Shown here piece after piece: positions 28,708-37,352 of a stretch of 64,000 nt of DNA. This stretch comes from Pseudomonas sp. RSB 5.4 (GTDB lineage: Bacteria > Pseudomonadota > Gammaproteobacteria > Pseudomonadales > Pseudomonadaceae). Position 1 is the stretch's first letter; each line of letters opens with the position of its first letter. The notes beneath the pieces are model-generated. The model was given only the letters and a program-made list of their open reading frames with translations, did no database searches and had not been told where the DNA came from. The stretch covers positions 2,260,501-2,324,500 of the forward strand of contig NZ_CP146986.1 in NCBI RefSeq assembly GCF_037126175.1. Reading direction: 5' to 3'. The translations under genes were made by a program, and so were the position numbers.

Positions 28708-28788
28708 GTCCTTCGCGAGCAAGTCCGCTCCTACAGTGGTTAAGCATCAACCGGACAAAATGTGGCAGCGGGCTTGCTCGCGAAGAGG
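28708..28788. repeat. REP pair (family A, diverged)
   Basis: Two opposed, partly decayed copies (TTCGCGAGCAAGTCCGCTCC and GGCAGCGGGCTTGCTCGCGA) downstream of the hydrolase gene. Confidence 0.75.
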
Positions 28789-28807
28789 CCAGTGGAGACG
28801 ACATCGA

Positions 28808-29440
28808 TTATTTGGGTCGGCGCACTGCCCGCACCCGCCCACTTCCGCCGCCACCGCAATAAAACCGCTCACCGCCATCCGCCTCCAGCCCCGACACGCC
28901 AATCCCGGCGGGCATTTTCAGGCTTTCCAGCACCTCGCCATTCTCTGGATCAACCCGGCGCAACTCACTTTCATCACCCTCCCACGTGCCATGCCACAAA
29001 GCCCCGTCAACCCAGGTCACCCCGGTGACAAAACGGTCTGATGTCAGGGTGCGCAGGATCTCGCCAGTGTCCGGGTCAACCTGATAGATCTTGCGCTCAC
29101 GGTATTGGCCGATCCACAGCGAGCCCTCGGCCCAGGCCATCCCCGAATCGCTACCCGCGCCCGGTGCGGGAATCGTGTTGAGAATGTGCCCGGTCGCAGG
29201 GTCGATTTTCTGGATGCGGCTGTCGGCGATCTGGAACAGATGCCTGCCGTCGAACGCGGTACCGGCGTCGGCGCCGATCTTGATCGTGCGCACGGTTTCG
29301 CCGCTGGCCGGATCCAGCGCATTGAGCTGGCCGTCGCTGGCGAACCACACTTGCTGGCCGTCGAAGGTCACGCCGTGGACACGTTCGACGCCGTCGAACG
29401 GGCCGTATTCACGAAGGATTTCTGCGTTTGCCTGTTTCAT
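28808..29440 (-). CDS. Beta-propeller protein (YncE / Vgb / glutamine-cyclotransferase-like)
   Basis: A 210-residue protein built of repeated blades of about 40 residues; each contains a version of a D-P-x-x-G turn (LNALDPASGETVRTI, IQKIDPATGHILNTI, IYQVDPDTGEILRTL, LRRVDPENGEVLESL). No signal peptide is visible. With only four to five blades it is shorter than a complete six- or seven-blade propeller, so it may oligomerise or have blades not recognised. GAGGAAGG precedes the ATG by 6 bases. It lies 31 bases downstream of the TPR/winged-helix regulator and is probably in the same transcript. Confidence 0.78.
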   Translation of the reverse strand: MKQANAEILREYGPFDGVERVHGVTFDGQQVWFASDGQLNALDPASGETVRTIKIGADAGTAFDGRHLFQIADSRIQKIDPATGHILNTIPAPGAGSDSGMAWAEGSLWIGQYRERKIYQVDPDTGEILRTLTSDRFVTGVTWVDGALWHGTWEGDESELRRVDPENGEVLESLKMPAGIGVSGLEADGGERFYCGGGGSGRVRAVRRPK

Positions 29441-29471
29441 GCTGCCTTCCTCGCTGGTGGATGAGTCCAGC

Positions 29472-30683
29472 CTAGCCATTGCCCAGCGACACAGGGAGTA
29501 ACAAGATCGTCGCGAAACCCGGCACCGGCGGCATCGTCCAGCGCCGTGCACGGCCAACGCCGAACGCCTGCACCCGATCCGTCTCAGCCAGACTTTCCAA
29601 CGCTCTCTGCACCTGCCGCTGGCTGCAACACAAAGCCAACGCCAGCGCCGAACTCGACCAGGCTTCACCATCGGCAAGCAAGGCCAGCAGCGCAGCGTGT
29701 TTGTCCTCGACGGGCAAGGTGAGCAACGCCACATCGGCGGCGACCAAAGCATAACCGCGCGCTGTCGCGACGATCCGCGCCAGTGGCTGCAAAGCCGAAC
29801 GCAAGCGACCGATCTCCACTCGCAGGCGTGCGCGATGGGATTCGTCGCTCAGCTTCAAGCGAAATGCCTGGGCGATCAGCGCCGCTCTCGACACGTCCGC
29901 CGGCCACGCCTGAGCCAGCATCCGCAGCAGACTGAACAGCACCGGCCGCGTCGCCAACGCAACCGTCATCCCCGCGCCGCGCACGCTGTAGCGACAGGCA
30001 TCGACCACCAGCGTCGGCGAGGCAAACAAAGCCTCAACCTGCGCAAGCGTCACGGCCTGCGACTGACCGCCCATGCTCAGTCGCGCGGCGGGTGCTTCAA
30101 GCATCTGCTCGGCGTGTTCGACTTCCGCCGTCAGTGCCGGAATCGCGGCCTGCTGCGCCGCCACAGCGGCTCGAGCCAACGCCGCACCTGCAGCGTGGGC
30201 CTGCACCTGACGCAACGCGATGCCCGCTGTCAGCAATTCATGAACAGCCCGCAGCGCTGGCGGCAACGGCGCGGGATCAAGCTCGGCGAGCAACCTCTGC
30301 GCCGCATCGAGCTGGCCGATCAGCAGCAGGCGGCGAATCTGCAAATACCGCGCGTGCGCCGCATTCAGCTGATCGCCATGATCGAGCAAAACCTGCCGCG
30401 CCACCTCAAGCGCGTTCTCCGGCCAGCTCAGATCGCGCGCCGCCAACGCCACTTCGGCCTCGGCCACTATGCAGCGCGCCCGGGACAACGGCTCGTTGGC
30501 GCCGAACGCCTTGACCGCCCGCTGCAGCAACACCTTGGCCCGGGACAAATCACCGAGTTGGGCCATGGCGATGCCGCGCAGTGCCAGCGCGGGCGGGTCT
30601 TCGCGCAGGGCGACGAACTTCAGTGCGGCCAGCGGATCACCCGCCACGAGCGCCCGGCCAGCGGCAGTGATCAACGAATCCAT
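29472..30683 (-). CDS. TPR-like / winged-helix transcriptional regulator
   Basis: A 403-residue protein. The N-terminal half (about 1-200) is a series of Ala/Leu-rich helical hairpins resembling TPRs (PPALALRGIAMAQLGDLSRA). Around 225-320 is an OmpR/SARP-like winged helix (VDACRYSVRGAGMTVALATR, RLRVEIGRLRSALQPLARIV), and a second small HTH follows near 345-375 (SALALALCCSQRQVQRALES). It is a likely DNA-binding regulator without a receiver domain. The signal is unknown; the co-oriented propeller gene is its immediate downstream partner. Confidence 0.75.
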   Translation of the reverse strand: MDSLITAAGRALVAGDPLAALKFVALREDPPALALRGIAMAQLGDLSRAKVLLQRAVKAFGANEPLSRARCIVAEAEVALAARDLSWPENALEVARQVLLDHGDQLNAAHARYLQIRRLLLIGQLDAAQRLLAELDPAPLPPALRAVHELLTAGIALRQVQAHAAGAALARAAVAAQQAAIPALTAEVEHAEQMLEAPAARLSMGGQSQAVTLAQVEALFASPTLVVDACRYSVRGAGMTVALATRPVLFSLLRMLAQAWPADVSRAALIAQAFRLKLSDESHRARLRVEIGRLRSALQPLARIVATARGYALVAADVALLTLPVEDKHAALLALLADGEAWSSSALALALCCSQRQVQRALESLAETDRVQAFGVGRARRWTMPPVPGFATILLLPVSLGNG

Positions 30684-30795
30684 GACAGATCAGGCACGGT
30701 GAGATTCCCGGAGTTGGATATCCCGGTTTAGTCCAGTTCGCGGGTAGGCACCAGTGCGGTGTGATGCGAGAGATTACAGCGCAGAGGAAACAAGC

Positions 30796-30819
30796 GCGCC
30801 CTTCGACAAGAAAGGGCGC
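30796..30819 (-). terminator. Hairpin terminator of the 27-aa gene
   Basis: GCGCCCTT and AAGGGCGC form an 8-bp stem with an 8-base loop, followed on the minus strand by GCTTGTTT. It lies 27 bases past the stop of the small gene. Confidence 0.65.
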
Positions 30820-30846
30820 TGGAGGCTGGTATGGAACGGCTGGGGG

Positions 30847-30930
30847 TCAGACCGGAGAAATCGTCGCAAGCATTCCGATCAGAATGGTCAAAGTCAGAAA
30901 CCCACCCAGGAAAATCGCCATCTTGTTCAT
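30847..30930 (-). CDS. Tiny single-span membrane protein (27 aa)
   Basis: On the minus strand an ATG at 30930 with GAGGAG 6 bases upstream opens 27 codons: MNKMAIFLGGFLTLTILIGM then LATISPV and TGA. Nearly the whole product is one hydrophobic helix with Lys at the inside end. A hairpin terminator follows, and a second terminator-like hairpin lies in the likely leader (31056-31088). Together these make a compact transcription unit. The gene is below usual annotation length limits. Function unknown; small membrane proteins of this type often regulate larger membrane partners. Confidence 0.7.
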   Translation of the reverse strand: MNKMAIFLGGFLTLTILIGMLATISPV

Positions 30931-31055
30931 GCTGCTCTCCTCAATACTGAGCTGGCGGTGCACCGGGCGCTTCGGGATGAAGGACTGCCGCGAGTGACCG
31001 AACTGCCGGGCTATTCTGAGCGCCTGACTGAACCGGTTACAGAGGCAGATCCAAC

Positions 31056-31088
31056 AGAAAAATACGGATCAGATACCCATCTGATCCG
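31056..31088 (-). promoter_or_regulatory. Terminator-like hairpin in the probable leader of the 27-aa gene
   Basis: CGGATCAGAT and ATCTGATCCG (31065-31088) form a perfect 10-bp stem around a 4-base loop. On the minus strand TATTTTT follows, as in an intrinsic terminator. No minus-strand gene lies upstream, so it may attenuate the transcript of the tiny gene starting 126 bases later, or end an unseen small RNA. Confidence 0.5.
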
Positions 31089-31196
31089 CTCCGGCCATGG
31101 TCTGGTATTCAGATCGACGCACAACGGTTCGTGATCCGCCGCTTTGAACTAGAGTGAGTGCCGTCGCGCGAAGAACAACAATCCCAGGAGTGGTCA

Positions 31197-31628
31197 ATGT
31201 CCGAACTGAACCTGCACCCCAACGCCGCCGAATCCCTGAAGCACTGGCACGAGATGATCCGCACCGGCAACCTCAAGGCCTTGCCCGAACTGCTCGATCC
31301 GGACGCGGTATTCCGCTCGCCGATGGCCCACTCGCCCTACCCCGGCGCGCCAGTGGTGACGATGATCCTCAACACTGTGTTCAACGTCTTTGAAGACTTC
31401 AAATACCACCGCGAACTGGCGACTGCCGATGGTTTGAATGTGGTGCTGGAGTTCAGCGCCAAAGTAGGGTCGAAAGAGCTCAAGGGCATCGACATGATTC
31501 GCTTTGATGAGAGCGGGAAGATTGTCGAGTTCGAGGTGATGGTGCGGCCGTTGAGCGGGTTGCAGGCGTTGGGGGAAGAGATGGGGCGGCGGCTTGGCGC
31601 GTATTTGGCAAACGCGAAATCTGTGTAG
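31197..31628 (+). CDS. SnoaL/NTF2-like fold protein
   Basis: A 143-residue cone-fold protein (SnoaL-like): KHWHEMIRTGNLKALPELLD, then DAVFRSPMAHSPYPG, VLEFSAKVGSKELKGIDMIR and FDESGKIVEFEVMVRPLSGL. The fold binds small ligands, either as an enzyme or as a carrier; no catalytic assignment is possible. AGGAG lies 7 bases before the ATG at 31197. It is convergent with mqo across a shared terminator. Confidence 0.86.
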   Translation: MSELNLHPNAAESLKHWHEMIRTGNLKALPELLDPDAVFRSPMAHSPYPGAPVVTMILNTVFNVFEDFKYHRELATADGLNVVLEFSAKVGSKELKGIDMIRFDESGKIVEFEVMVRPLSGLQALGEEMGRRLGAYLANAKSV

Positions 31629-31650
31629 GAGCTGCCGAAGGGGGTTTGTG
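31625..31650. repeat. Solitary partial REP (family C)
   Basis: GTAGGAGCTGCCGAAGG after the SnoaL gene matches the first half of the family C REP; the rest has decayed and no inverted partner is visible. Confidence 0.6.
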
Positions 31651-31655
31651 GCACA

Positions 31656-31694
31656 AAAAAGCCCACTGACCGTTATCGGCTCAGTGGGCTTTTG
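31656..31694. terminator. Bidirectional terminator between SnoaL gene and mqo
   Basis: AGCCCACTGA pairs with TCAGTGGGCT (31661-31690), with six A on the left and four T on the right, so it works on both strands and better for mqo. Confidence 0.88.
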
Positions 31695-31710
31695 CGTATC
31701 TGGCGTCTAG

Positions 31711-33357
31711 TTACAGAGCCATGTCACGTGCAGCATTTTCCTTCGGTGCGTCAGCTTTTTCAGCTGCAGGTGCAGCTGGAGCAGCCGCCTGACCGATTAC
31801 CGGAGGCGTTGGCAGTTCGAGGATCTTGGCGGTGTATGCCCACTCTTGTGCCACTTTGGCCGGATCGCTGTTCAGCTGGGTGCCGTAGCTTGGCACGATC
31901 TGGTGCAGCTTGGCTTGCCACTCAGGGGTGGCGACTTTGTCTTTGAAGACTTTCTGCAGCACGCTCAGCATGATCGGTGCAGCGGTCGACGCGCCTGGCG
32001 ATGCGCCCAGCAGGCCGGCGATGGAGCCGTCTTGTGCAGCAACGATTTCGGTGCCCAGTTTCAGCACGCCGCCAGCGGCTTCATCACGCTTGATGATTTG
32101 CACGCGTTGGCCGGCTTGCCACAGGCGCCAATCTTCGGCTTTGGCGTTCGGGAAGTATTCCTTCAGCGCGTTCATGCGGTCTTCATCCGACAGCATCAGT
32201 TGACCGGCCAGGTACTCGACCAGCGGGTATTCCTTGATGCCGACCTTGGTCATAGGCCAGATGTTGTGGGTGGTGGTGCTGGTCAGCAGGTCCAGGTACG
32301 AGCCTTCTTTGAGGAACTTGGTGCTGAAGGTCGCGAATGGGCCAAACAGGATGACGCGCTTGCCGTCCAGGACACGGGTGTCCAGGTGCGGAACCGACAT
32401 CGGCGGTGCGCCAACCGAAGCTTTACCGTAGGCCTTGGCCAGGTGCTGCTCGGCGATGGCCGGGTTGTCGGTTACCAGGAACGAACCACCCACCGGGAAG
32501 CCAGCGTATTCCTTGGCTTCAGGAATGCCCGACTTCTGCAGCAGGTGCAGAGCGCCGCCGCCAGCGCCGATGAACACGAACTTGGCGTCGGTTTCGGTCT
32601 TGGTGCCGTCTTTCAGGTTTTTGTAGCTGACGCGCCAGGTGCCGTCGGCGTTCTTGGTGATGTCTTCGACTTCACTGGACAGCTTCAGGTCGAAGTTAGG
32701 CTTGGTCTGCAGGTAACCGGCGAACTGGCGGGTGATTTCGCCGAAGTTCATGTCGGTACCCAGCGGGCTCCAGGTGGCCGCGATTTTCTGGTTCGGGTCA
32801 CGCCCTTCCATCATCAGCGGGACCCACTTCTTGATCACAGCCGGGTCTTCGGAGTACTGCATACCGGCGAACAGCGGGCTCGCTTGCAGGGCTTCGTAGC
32901 GCTTTTTCAGGAACTTGATGTTGTCATCGCCCCACACGAAGCTCATGTGCGGAGTGGTGTTGATGAACGAGCGAGGGTTCTTCAGAACGCCTTGCTGAAC
33001 CTGCCAGGCCCAGAACTGACGCGACACCTGGAACGCTTCGTTGATCTCGACGGCTTTCGGGATCGTAACGTTGCCCTTGTCGTCTTCCGGGGTGTAGTTC
33101 AGCTCAGCCAGGGCGGAGTGACCAGTACCGGCGTTGTTCCAGCCGTTGGAGCTTTCCAGGGCGACGCCGTCCAGGCGCTCGACCATTTCCATCGACCAGC
33201 TTGGCTCCAGCTCATTGATCCACACACCCAGGGTGGTGCTCATGATGCCGCCGCCGATCAGCAGTACATCTACTTTCTTCGCTTCTGCGGCATTGGCGGA
33301 AGACATCCCCATCGCCAAAGCCAGCCCCAGCAAGGCCGTGTTCACTTTCTTAAACAT
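31711..33357 (-). CDS. mqo: Malate:quinone oxidoreductase
   Basis: A 548-residue membrane-associated FAD enzyme that oxidises malate to oxaloacetate and passes electrons to quinone, replacing or adding to NAD-malate dehydrogenase. The FAD-binding motif is [20 protein letters not shown], followed by [20 protein letters not shown], characteristic of Mqo. An N-terminal segment ending [10 protein letters not shown] looks like a cleavable signal. The C-terminus carries an Ala/Pro-rich tail ([18 protein letters not shown]). The ATG at 33357 is preferred over a GTG three codons upstream because AGGTG sits 6 bases before it. Confidence 0.95.
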   Translation of the reverse strand: MFKKVNTALLGLALAMGMSSANAAEAKKVDVLLIGGGIMSTTLGVWINELEPSWSMEMVERLDGVALESSNGWNNAGTGHSALAELNYTPEDDKGNVTIPKAVEINEAFQVSRQFWAWQVQQGVLKNPRSFINTTPHMSFVWGDDNIKFLKKRYEALQASPLFAGMQYSEDPAVIKKWVPLMMEGRDPNQKIAATWSPLGTDMNFGEITRQFAGYLQTKPNFDLKLSSEVEDITKNADGTWRVSYKNLKDGTKTETDAKFVFIGAGGGALHLLQKSGIPEAKEYAGFPVGGSFLVTDNPAIAEQHLAKAYGKASVGAPPMSVPHLDTRVLDGKRVILFGPFATFSTKFLKEGSYLDLLTSTTTHNIWPMTKVGIKEYPLVEYLAGQLMLSDEDRMNALKEYFPNAKAEDWRLWQAGQRVQIIKRDEAAGGVLKLGTEIVAAQDGSIAGLLGASPGASTAAPIMLSVLQKVFKDKVATPEWQAKLHQIVPSYGTQLNSDPAKVAQEWAYTAKILELPTPPVIGQAAAPAAPAAEKADAPKENAARDMAL

Positions 33358-33919
33358 CTGTTGCACCTATGATAAAACGCCTTCCGCCCGCCGCTGTTGT
33401 ACGTGTGGGAGCCTTTTTCGCGACACTCAGGCCAGGGTCGCGAGCACCTTCACACTGCAATTTTGACGGGTGGGCACACAAGGCCGACGGACTGCATCGA
33501 CCTCAGTTAATGTCCCTTCTGAACTGACTTCTTATCATTATTGGCTTCAGCTACTTGAGCGACAGGGATTCCGTCAGCCCACCCCAAGGGCAGGCAGACT
33601 GAATTAGGTCAAACCAAGTTGGCGCGAAGAATATCACGTCAGGGCAAACCCGCGCGTCTGTTCCCGACTTGAGAGTCTTTTTCCGCTCTGGGCTTTATCG
33701 GCCGGCCTGGGCGGAACATGACCCTGCGGCCGCTCTGGCTGAAGTCTTTCAGCGATTCGCGCAGGGCTGGCAGGCAAATCGGGTCTACAGTTAATAGCAG
33801 GTGCCTTGCTCACCAGGCGCTCACTGAGTCCTGTGCTTCGATGGAACTCCCTCCTTTCGCACACCTCTCACGCTATGTAGTACTTCCCTTTTGCTTCGCG
33901 CTTGTGGAGGAACACCGTC
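33358..33919. other. Intergenic region with no gene seen
   Basis: About 560 bases between divergent mqo and the DUF2388 gene. It must hold both promoters. ATAATGATAA at 33532-33541 (minus-strand reading) looks like half of a Fur site, 175 bases from mqo. Short open frames here lack ribosome sites and plausible composition. Confidence 0.4.
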
Positions 33920-34234
33920 ATGCGCAAGTTATTGCTCGTTTCGTCGTTAATCTTATGCCTGCCATTCGGCTCGGCCATGGCCCGTGTGGATGCCAAGGAC
34001 GTCGCTACCTCGGCCGGGGTATCCGCTTCGCTTTATTCAACCTTCAAGGACCACAAGATGGTCATCCCCGCCCGTGACGACCTGACGGCATTTGTCGCCA
34101 GCGACGGAGCGATCCGAGGGGTCTATCTGGAGTCTGTATTGCAACAGGTGCGACAGGACAATCCCGGCATCAACGCCAGTGATGAAGAGCTGGCCAACGC
34201 GATACTGGCGCATTACGAAGGCCTGAATCAGTAA
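33920..34234 (+). CDS. DUF2388-family exported protein
   Basis: A 104-residue Pseudomonas-type small secreted protein. The signal peptide is about 1-22 (KLLLVSSLILCLPFGSAMAR). The mature region has DVATSAGVSASLYSTF, VIPARDDLTAFVASDGAIRG and a C-terminal helix SDEELANAILAHYE, the DUF2388 layout. GGAGG lies 8 bases before the ATG at 33920. Role unknown; probably periplasmic. Confidence 0.85.
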   Translation: MRKLLLVSSLILCLPFGSAMARVDAKDVATSAGVSASLYSTFKDHKMVIPARDDLTAFVASDGAIRGVYLESVLQQVRQDNPGINASDEELANAILAHYEGLNQ

Positions 34235-34302
34235 CAGGCCCGTATAGCACCGCCGATGGATGGGAACTGAGCGACCATGGGCAAACTGGCCGAACGGCCT
34301 CT

Positions 34303-34716
34303 ATGATGGAGGCCATGACGACTCCTTTGCCCATTCGCTCGCCCTGCCCACCCGGCGCCTGCATTTGCGGGCGCGATCCCTTGCTGGAAACGCCCGGCGC
34401 GGATATGCGCATCTTGCAGCTGACCCGGCAGGAAGAAAAGCGCCTGCTCGAACGTCTGGAAAACCTGCAGAGTCTGGCCGATCTCGAACGCCTGCAGCGC
34501 AAGATGTTCGAGCAGTTGGGCATTCGCGTGGACGTCGCACCGGGCTTCAATGAGGTGCGCACCATGCGCGGCATTGCAATCGTCATCGACGAACTGCCCG
34601 GCCTGTGCCGCAAAACCCGGCAAGCAATCCCGGCGGCGATCCGCCGAGGTCTGGAAAATCGACCGGAAATTGCTTTCGAACTACTCAACGCTCACGACCT
34701 GCTGCGCGACGCCTGA
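34303..34716 (+). CDS. Hypothetical protein with Cys-rich N-terminus
   Basis: A 137-residue protein. Near the start is CPPGACICGRDPLL, three cysteines that could bind a metal, followed by an amphipathic, possibly coiled-coil helix (LTRQEEKRLLERLENLQSLA) and a domain ending RPEIAFELLNAHDLLRDA. In-frame starts at 34303, 34306 and 34315 exist and none has an ideally spaced ribosome site. The stop is directly adjacent to the convergent ligD stop. Family not recognised. Confidence 0.68.
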   Translation: MMEAMTTPLPIRSPCPPGACICGRDPLLETPGADMRILQLTRQEEKRLLERLENLQSLADLERLQRKMFEQLGIRVDVAPGFNEVRTMRGIAIVIDELPGLCRKTRQAIPAAIRRGLENRPEIAFELLNAHDLLRDA

Positions 34717-37335
34717 TTACTTTTTCAGGCCCAGCCGTTTGCGCATGTCTGCGGTGATGCTCTGGCGGGTTTTCTTCAGGTCTGCCCACGGCTCGTCACC
34801 GACCTCCGCCAGGCGCTGGTGGACGTTGCTCACGTTCCACTGATCGGCCCCCTTCAGCTCGGCCACCTCTTCGCGATAAATCGGCACCGATACCGGCAAG
34901 CCTTCACGGGTGCGCGCGGCGTAAGCGCAGATCGTCGTCGCGCCAAGACCGTTACGCAGATAGTCGATGAAGATCCGTCCAACCCGATTCTTCGGCCCCG
35001 AAACCGCAGAAAACCGTTCCGGCAACAGCTTGGCCATATGGCTGACGATCGCGTGGCTGAAGTCCTTGACCTCATCCCACCCAAGTTTGCGCGTCAACGG
35101 CACCACTAGGTGAATGCCTTTGCCGCCGCTGGTCTTGAGGAACGCCTTGAGTCCCAGTTCATCGAGTACGGTCAGGGTCAGTGCCGTGGCTTCCACCATG
35201 CTTTTCCATGGCAATGCCGGGTCGGGGTCGAGATCGAGGACAAACCGGTCAGGCTTGTCCAGATCGACCGTGGTGGCGTTCCAGGTGTGCAACTCGACCG
35301 TGCTCATCTGCACCGCGCCGATCAACGCTTCGGCGTTGTTGATCAGCATCACCGGCTGACCAGTGACATCCTTGTCCAGCGTGGTGATGCCGGGAATCGC
35401 CAGATGCTCGGCGTTTTTCTGGAAGAACAGCTCGCCGGCGATGCCGTCCGGCGCCCGTACCAGCGCGACCGGGCGATCCTTGAGCTGCGGCATAATCCAC
35501 TCGGCGACGCTGGCGTAATACTCGGCCAGTTGCATCTTGGTGGTGCCACTGACCGCATCGATCACCCGATCCGGGTGAGTGATACGCACCTTGCCGCTGG
35601 CCAGCCCCAGCTGTGATGGCGCCGGTTCGGCTTTCCTTGACTCAGCCGTTTTGTTTGATTCGCTAGCTTTCTTTGACGCGGCAGCTTTTTTCGCAGGGGT
35701 GGCTTTCGCTGAAGTTTTCACGGATTTCGCTCGCTCCTCGGTAATTGCCTTGGCCGGTTTGTCATTGCGCAGACCATGGAACACGGCGTGGCGTACCGAG
35801 CCGTCCTTGGTCATTTCAGCGAACGCCACTTCTGCCAACAGATTCGGTTTGAGCCAATGCACGCCTTTGGCTTCGAAGCCGCTCGGCGGATTGACCACCG
35901 CCGCCTTCTTCACCTGCAACGGTTTGAGCTGGGCGAGGATGCTTTTCAGCGTGGTTTCGTTGAACCCGGTGCCGACCTTACCGGCATAGCGCAACTCGCC
36001 GCTGTCGCGATCATGCAGGCCCAGCAGCAACGCGCCGAACGCACTGCGCGAACCTTTCGGATCGGTATAGCCGACGACCACGAATTCCTGCCGATGCTTG
36101 CACTTGAGCTTGATCCAGTCACTGCTGCGCCGCGACACGTAAGGCGAGCCGAGGCGTTTGCCGATCAACCCTTCCATCTGCATCTGGCAGGCGCTGTTGA
36201 GCAGTGCGTCCGCCGTTTCGTCGAAGGCTTCGGAGAAGCGCAGCAACGGCTGCTCATGCCCGCCGAGCACCGTGGACAACGCCGCGCGGCGCTCCTCGAC
36301 CGGCACTTCGCGCAGGTCGACACCGTTGAGGTACGGCATGTCGAACAGGTAGTACATGATGCTGGCGCTGCGCCCGGCTTCGAAGGCGTTTTGCAGCGCC
36401 TGAAAGTCCGGTACACCGCGTTCGTTGGTGACCACCACTTCGCCGTCCAGCCATGCGGATTCAAGGCCCAGCTCAGCGAGGGCTTGCGCCTGTTGTGGCA
36501 GTTTGTGCGTCCAGTCGTGACCGTTGCGGGTGAACAGTTGCACCTGATCGTGATCGATGCGCGCCATGATCCGATAGCCATCGAACTTGATCTCGTAGCT
36601 CCACTGCCCTTCGGGTGCGCTGTCGACCAGGGTCGCCAGTTCCGGCTTGAGTTGCGCCGGCAGTTTGGCCTTGCGTGCTCCGGTGAGTGTTCCGGACGCC
36701 GCTTTGCGAGGTTTGGCCGCAGACTTTTTCACAGGTTTGGCTTGCTCGGCGGCGAGCCTCGGTTTGCTGATCAGGGTACGTTCGCTGAGCACACTGTCCG
36801 GCTCTGCACTGAGCACGTCATAGTCGTCTTGCGGGCGGGCGGCGCTGTCCTGATGTTTGATCAGAAACCAGTTTTCCTTCTTGCCCGGCATGTGCGTGCG
36901 CACCAGATTCCAGATGCCGGAGAGCTTTTCGCCTTGCAGCTCGAACTTGAGTTTGCCCTTGGCGTAAGCCTTGGTCGGATCCTCCAGCGGAATCCACACG
37001 CCGCGATCCCAGACGATCACATCGCCCGCGCCATAATGCCCTTCGGGAATGCTGCCCTCGAACGTCGCGTAATCCAGCGGATGGTCTTCGACGTGCACCG
37101 CCAGGCGCTTGACCTTTGGATCGAGCGACGGCCCCTTCGGCACCGCCCAGCTCTTCAGCGCGCCATCGAGCTCCAGGCGAAAGTCGTAATGCAGGTGCGA
37201 AGCGTCGTGCTTCTGAATGCAGAACTGCAGCGCATGGTCGCTGGCCTTGCTGCGGCCACGGCGTTTGACGGCGGCGGGCTCAGACGTCGCCGAAAAATCG
37301 CGCATGCGGTTGTAGTCGTCGAGGTTCCTGGTCAT
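34717..37335 (-). CDS. ligD: Multifunctional ATP-dependent DNA ligase D (non-homologous end joining)
   Basis: An 872-residue three-domain LigD. The N-terminal 3'-phosphoesterase (about 30-165) shows H43, H49, D51 (QKHDASHLHYDFRLE) and H85. The ligase core (about 225-420) has the adenylated lysine K250 in EIKFDGYR, then the OB fold (about 420-525). An Ala/Lys/Ser-rich linker (530-575) leads to the polymerase/primase domain (about 580-872) with the metal motif DLDPDP near 701. This PE-LIG-POL order is the Pseudomonas type. With Ku it repairs double-strand breaks, mainly in stationary phase. No ku gene is in the window. Confidence 0.96.
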   Translation of the reverse strand: MTRNLDDYNRMRDFSATSEPAAVKRRGRSKASDHALQFCIQKHDASHLHYDFRLELDGALKSWAVPKGPSLDPKVKRLAVHVEDHPLDYATFEGSIPEGHYGAGDVIVWDRGVWIPLEDPTKAYAKGKLKFELQGEKLSGIWNLVRTHMPGKKENWFLIKHQDSAARPQDDYDVLSAEPDSVLSERTLISKPRLAAEQAKPVKKSAAKPRKAASGTLTGARKAKLPAQLKPELATLVDSAPEGQWSYEIKFDGYRIMARIDHDQVQLFTRNGHDWTHKLPQQAQALAELGLESAWLDGEVVVTNERGVPDFQALQNAFEAGRSASIMYYLFDMPYLNGVDLREVPVEERRAALSTVLGGHEQPLLRFSEAFDETADALLNSACQMQMEGLIGKRLGSPYVSRRSSDWIKLKCKHRQEFVVVGYTDPKGSRSAFGALLLGLHDRDSGELRYAGKVGTGFNETTLKSILAQLKPLQVKKAAVVNPPSGFEAKGVHWLKPNLLAEVAFAEMTKDGSVRHAVFHGLRNDKPAKAITEERAKSVKTSAKATPAKKAAASKKASESNKTAESRKAEPAPSQLGLASGKVRITHPDRVIDAVSGTTKMQLAEYYASVAEWIMPQLKDRPVALVRAPDGIAGELFFQKNAEHLAIPGITTLDKDVTGQPVMLINNAEALIGAVQMSTVELHTWNATTVDLDKPDRFVLDLDPDPALPWKSMVEATALTLTVLDELGLKAFLKTSGGKGIHLVVPLTRKLGWDEVKDFSHAIVSHMAKLLPERFSAVSGPKNRVGRIFIDYLRNGLGATTICAYAARTREGLPVSVPIYREEVAELKGADQWNVSNVHQRLAEVGDEPWADLKKTRQSITADMRKRLGLKK

Positions 37336-37352
37336 GGCGCACCTGCCTTGTG

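Noticed and set aside
31846..33372. 508-codon plus-strand frame opposite mqo
   Set aside because: Antisense shadow of the malate:quinone oxidoreductase gene with no recognisable domain.
33530..33546. Fur box upstream of mqo
   Set aside because: Only one half (ATAATGATAA) matches; the second half is absent and it is 175 bases from the start.
33634..33864. 76-codon minus-strand frame in the mqo-DUF2388 gap
   Set aside because: No ribosome site, no recognisable domain, and it overlaps the probable promoter of the DUF2388 gene.
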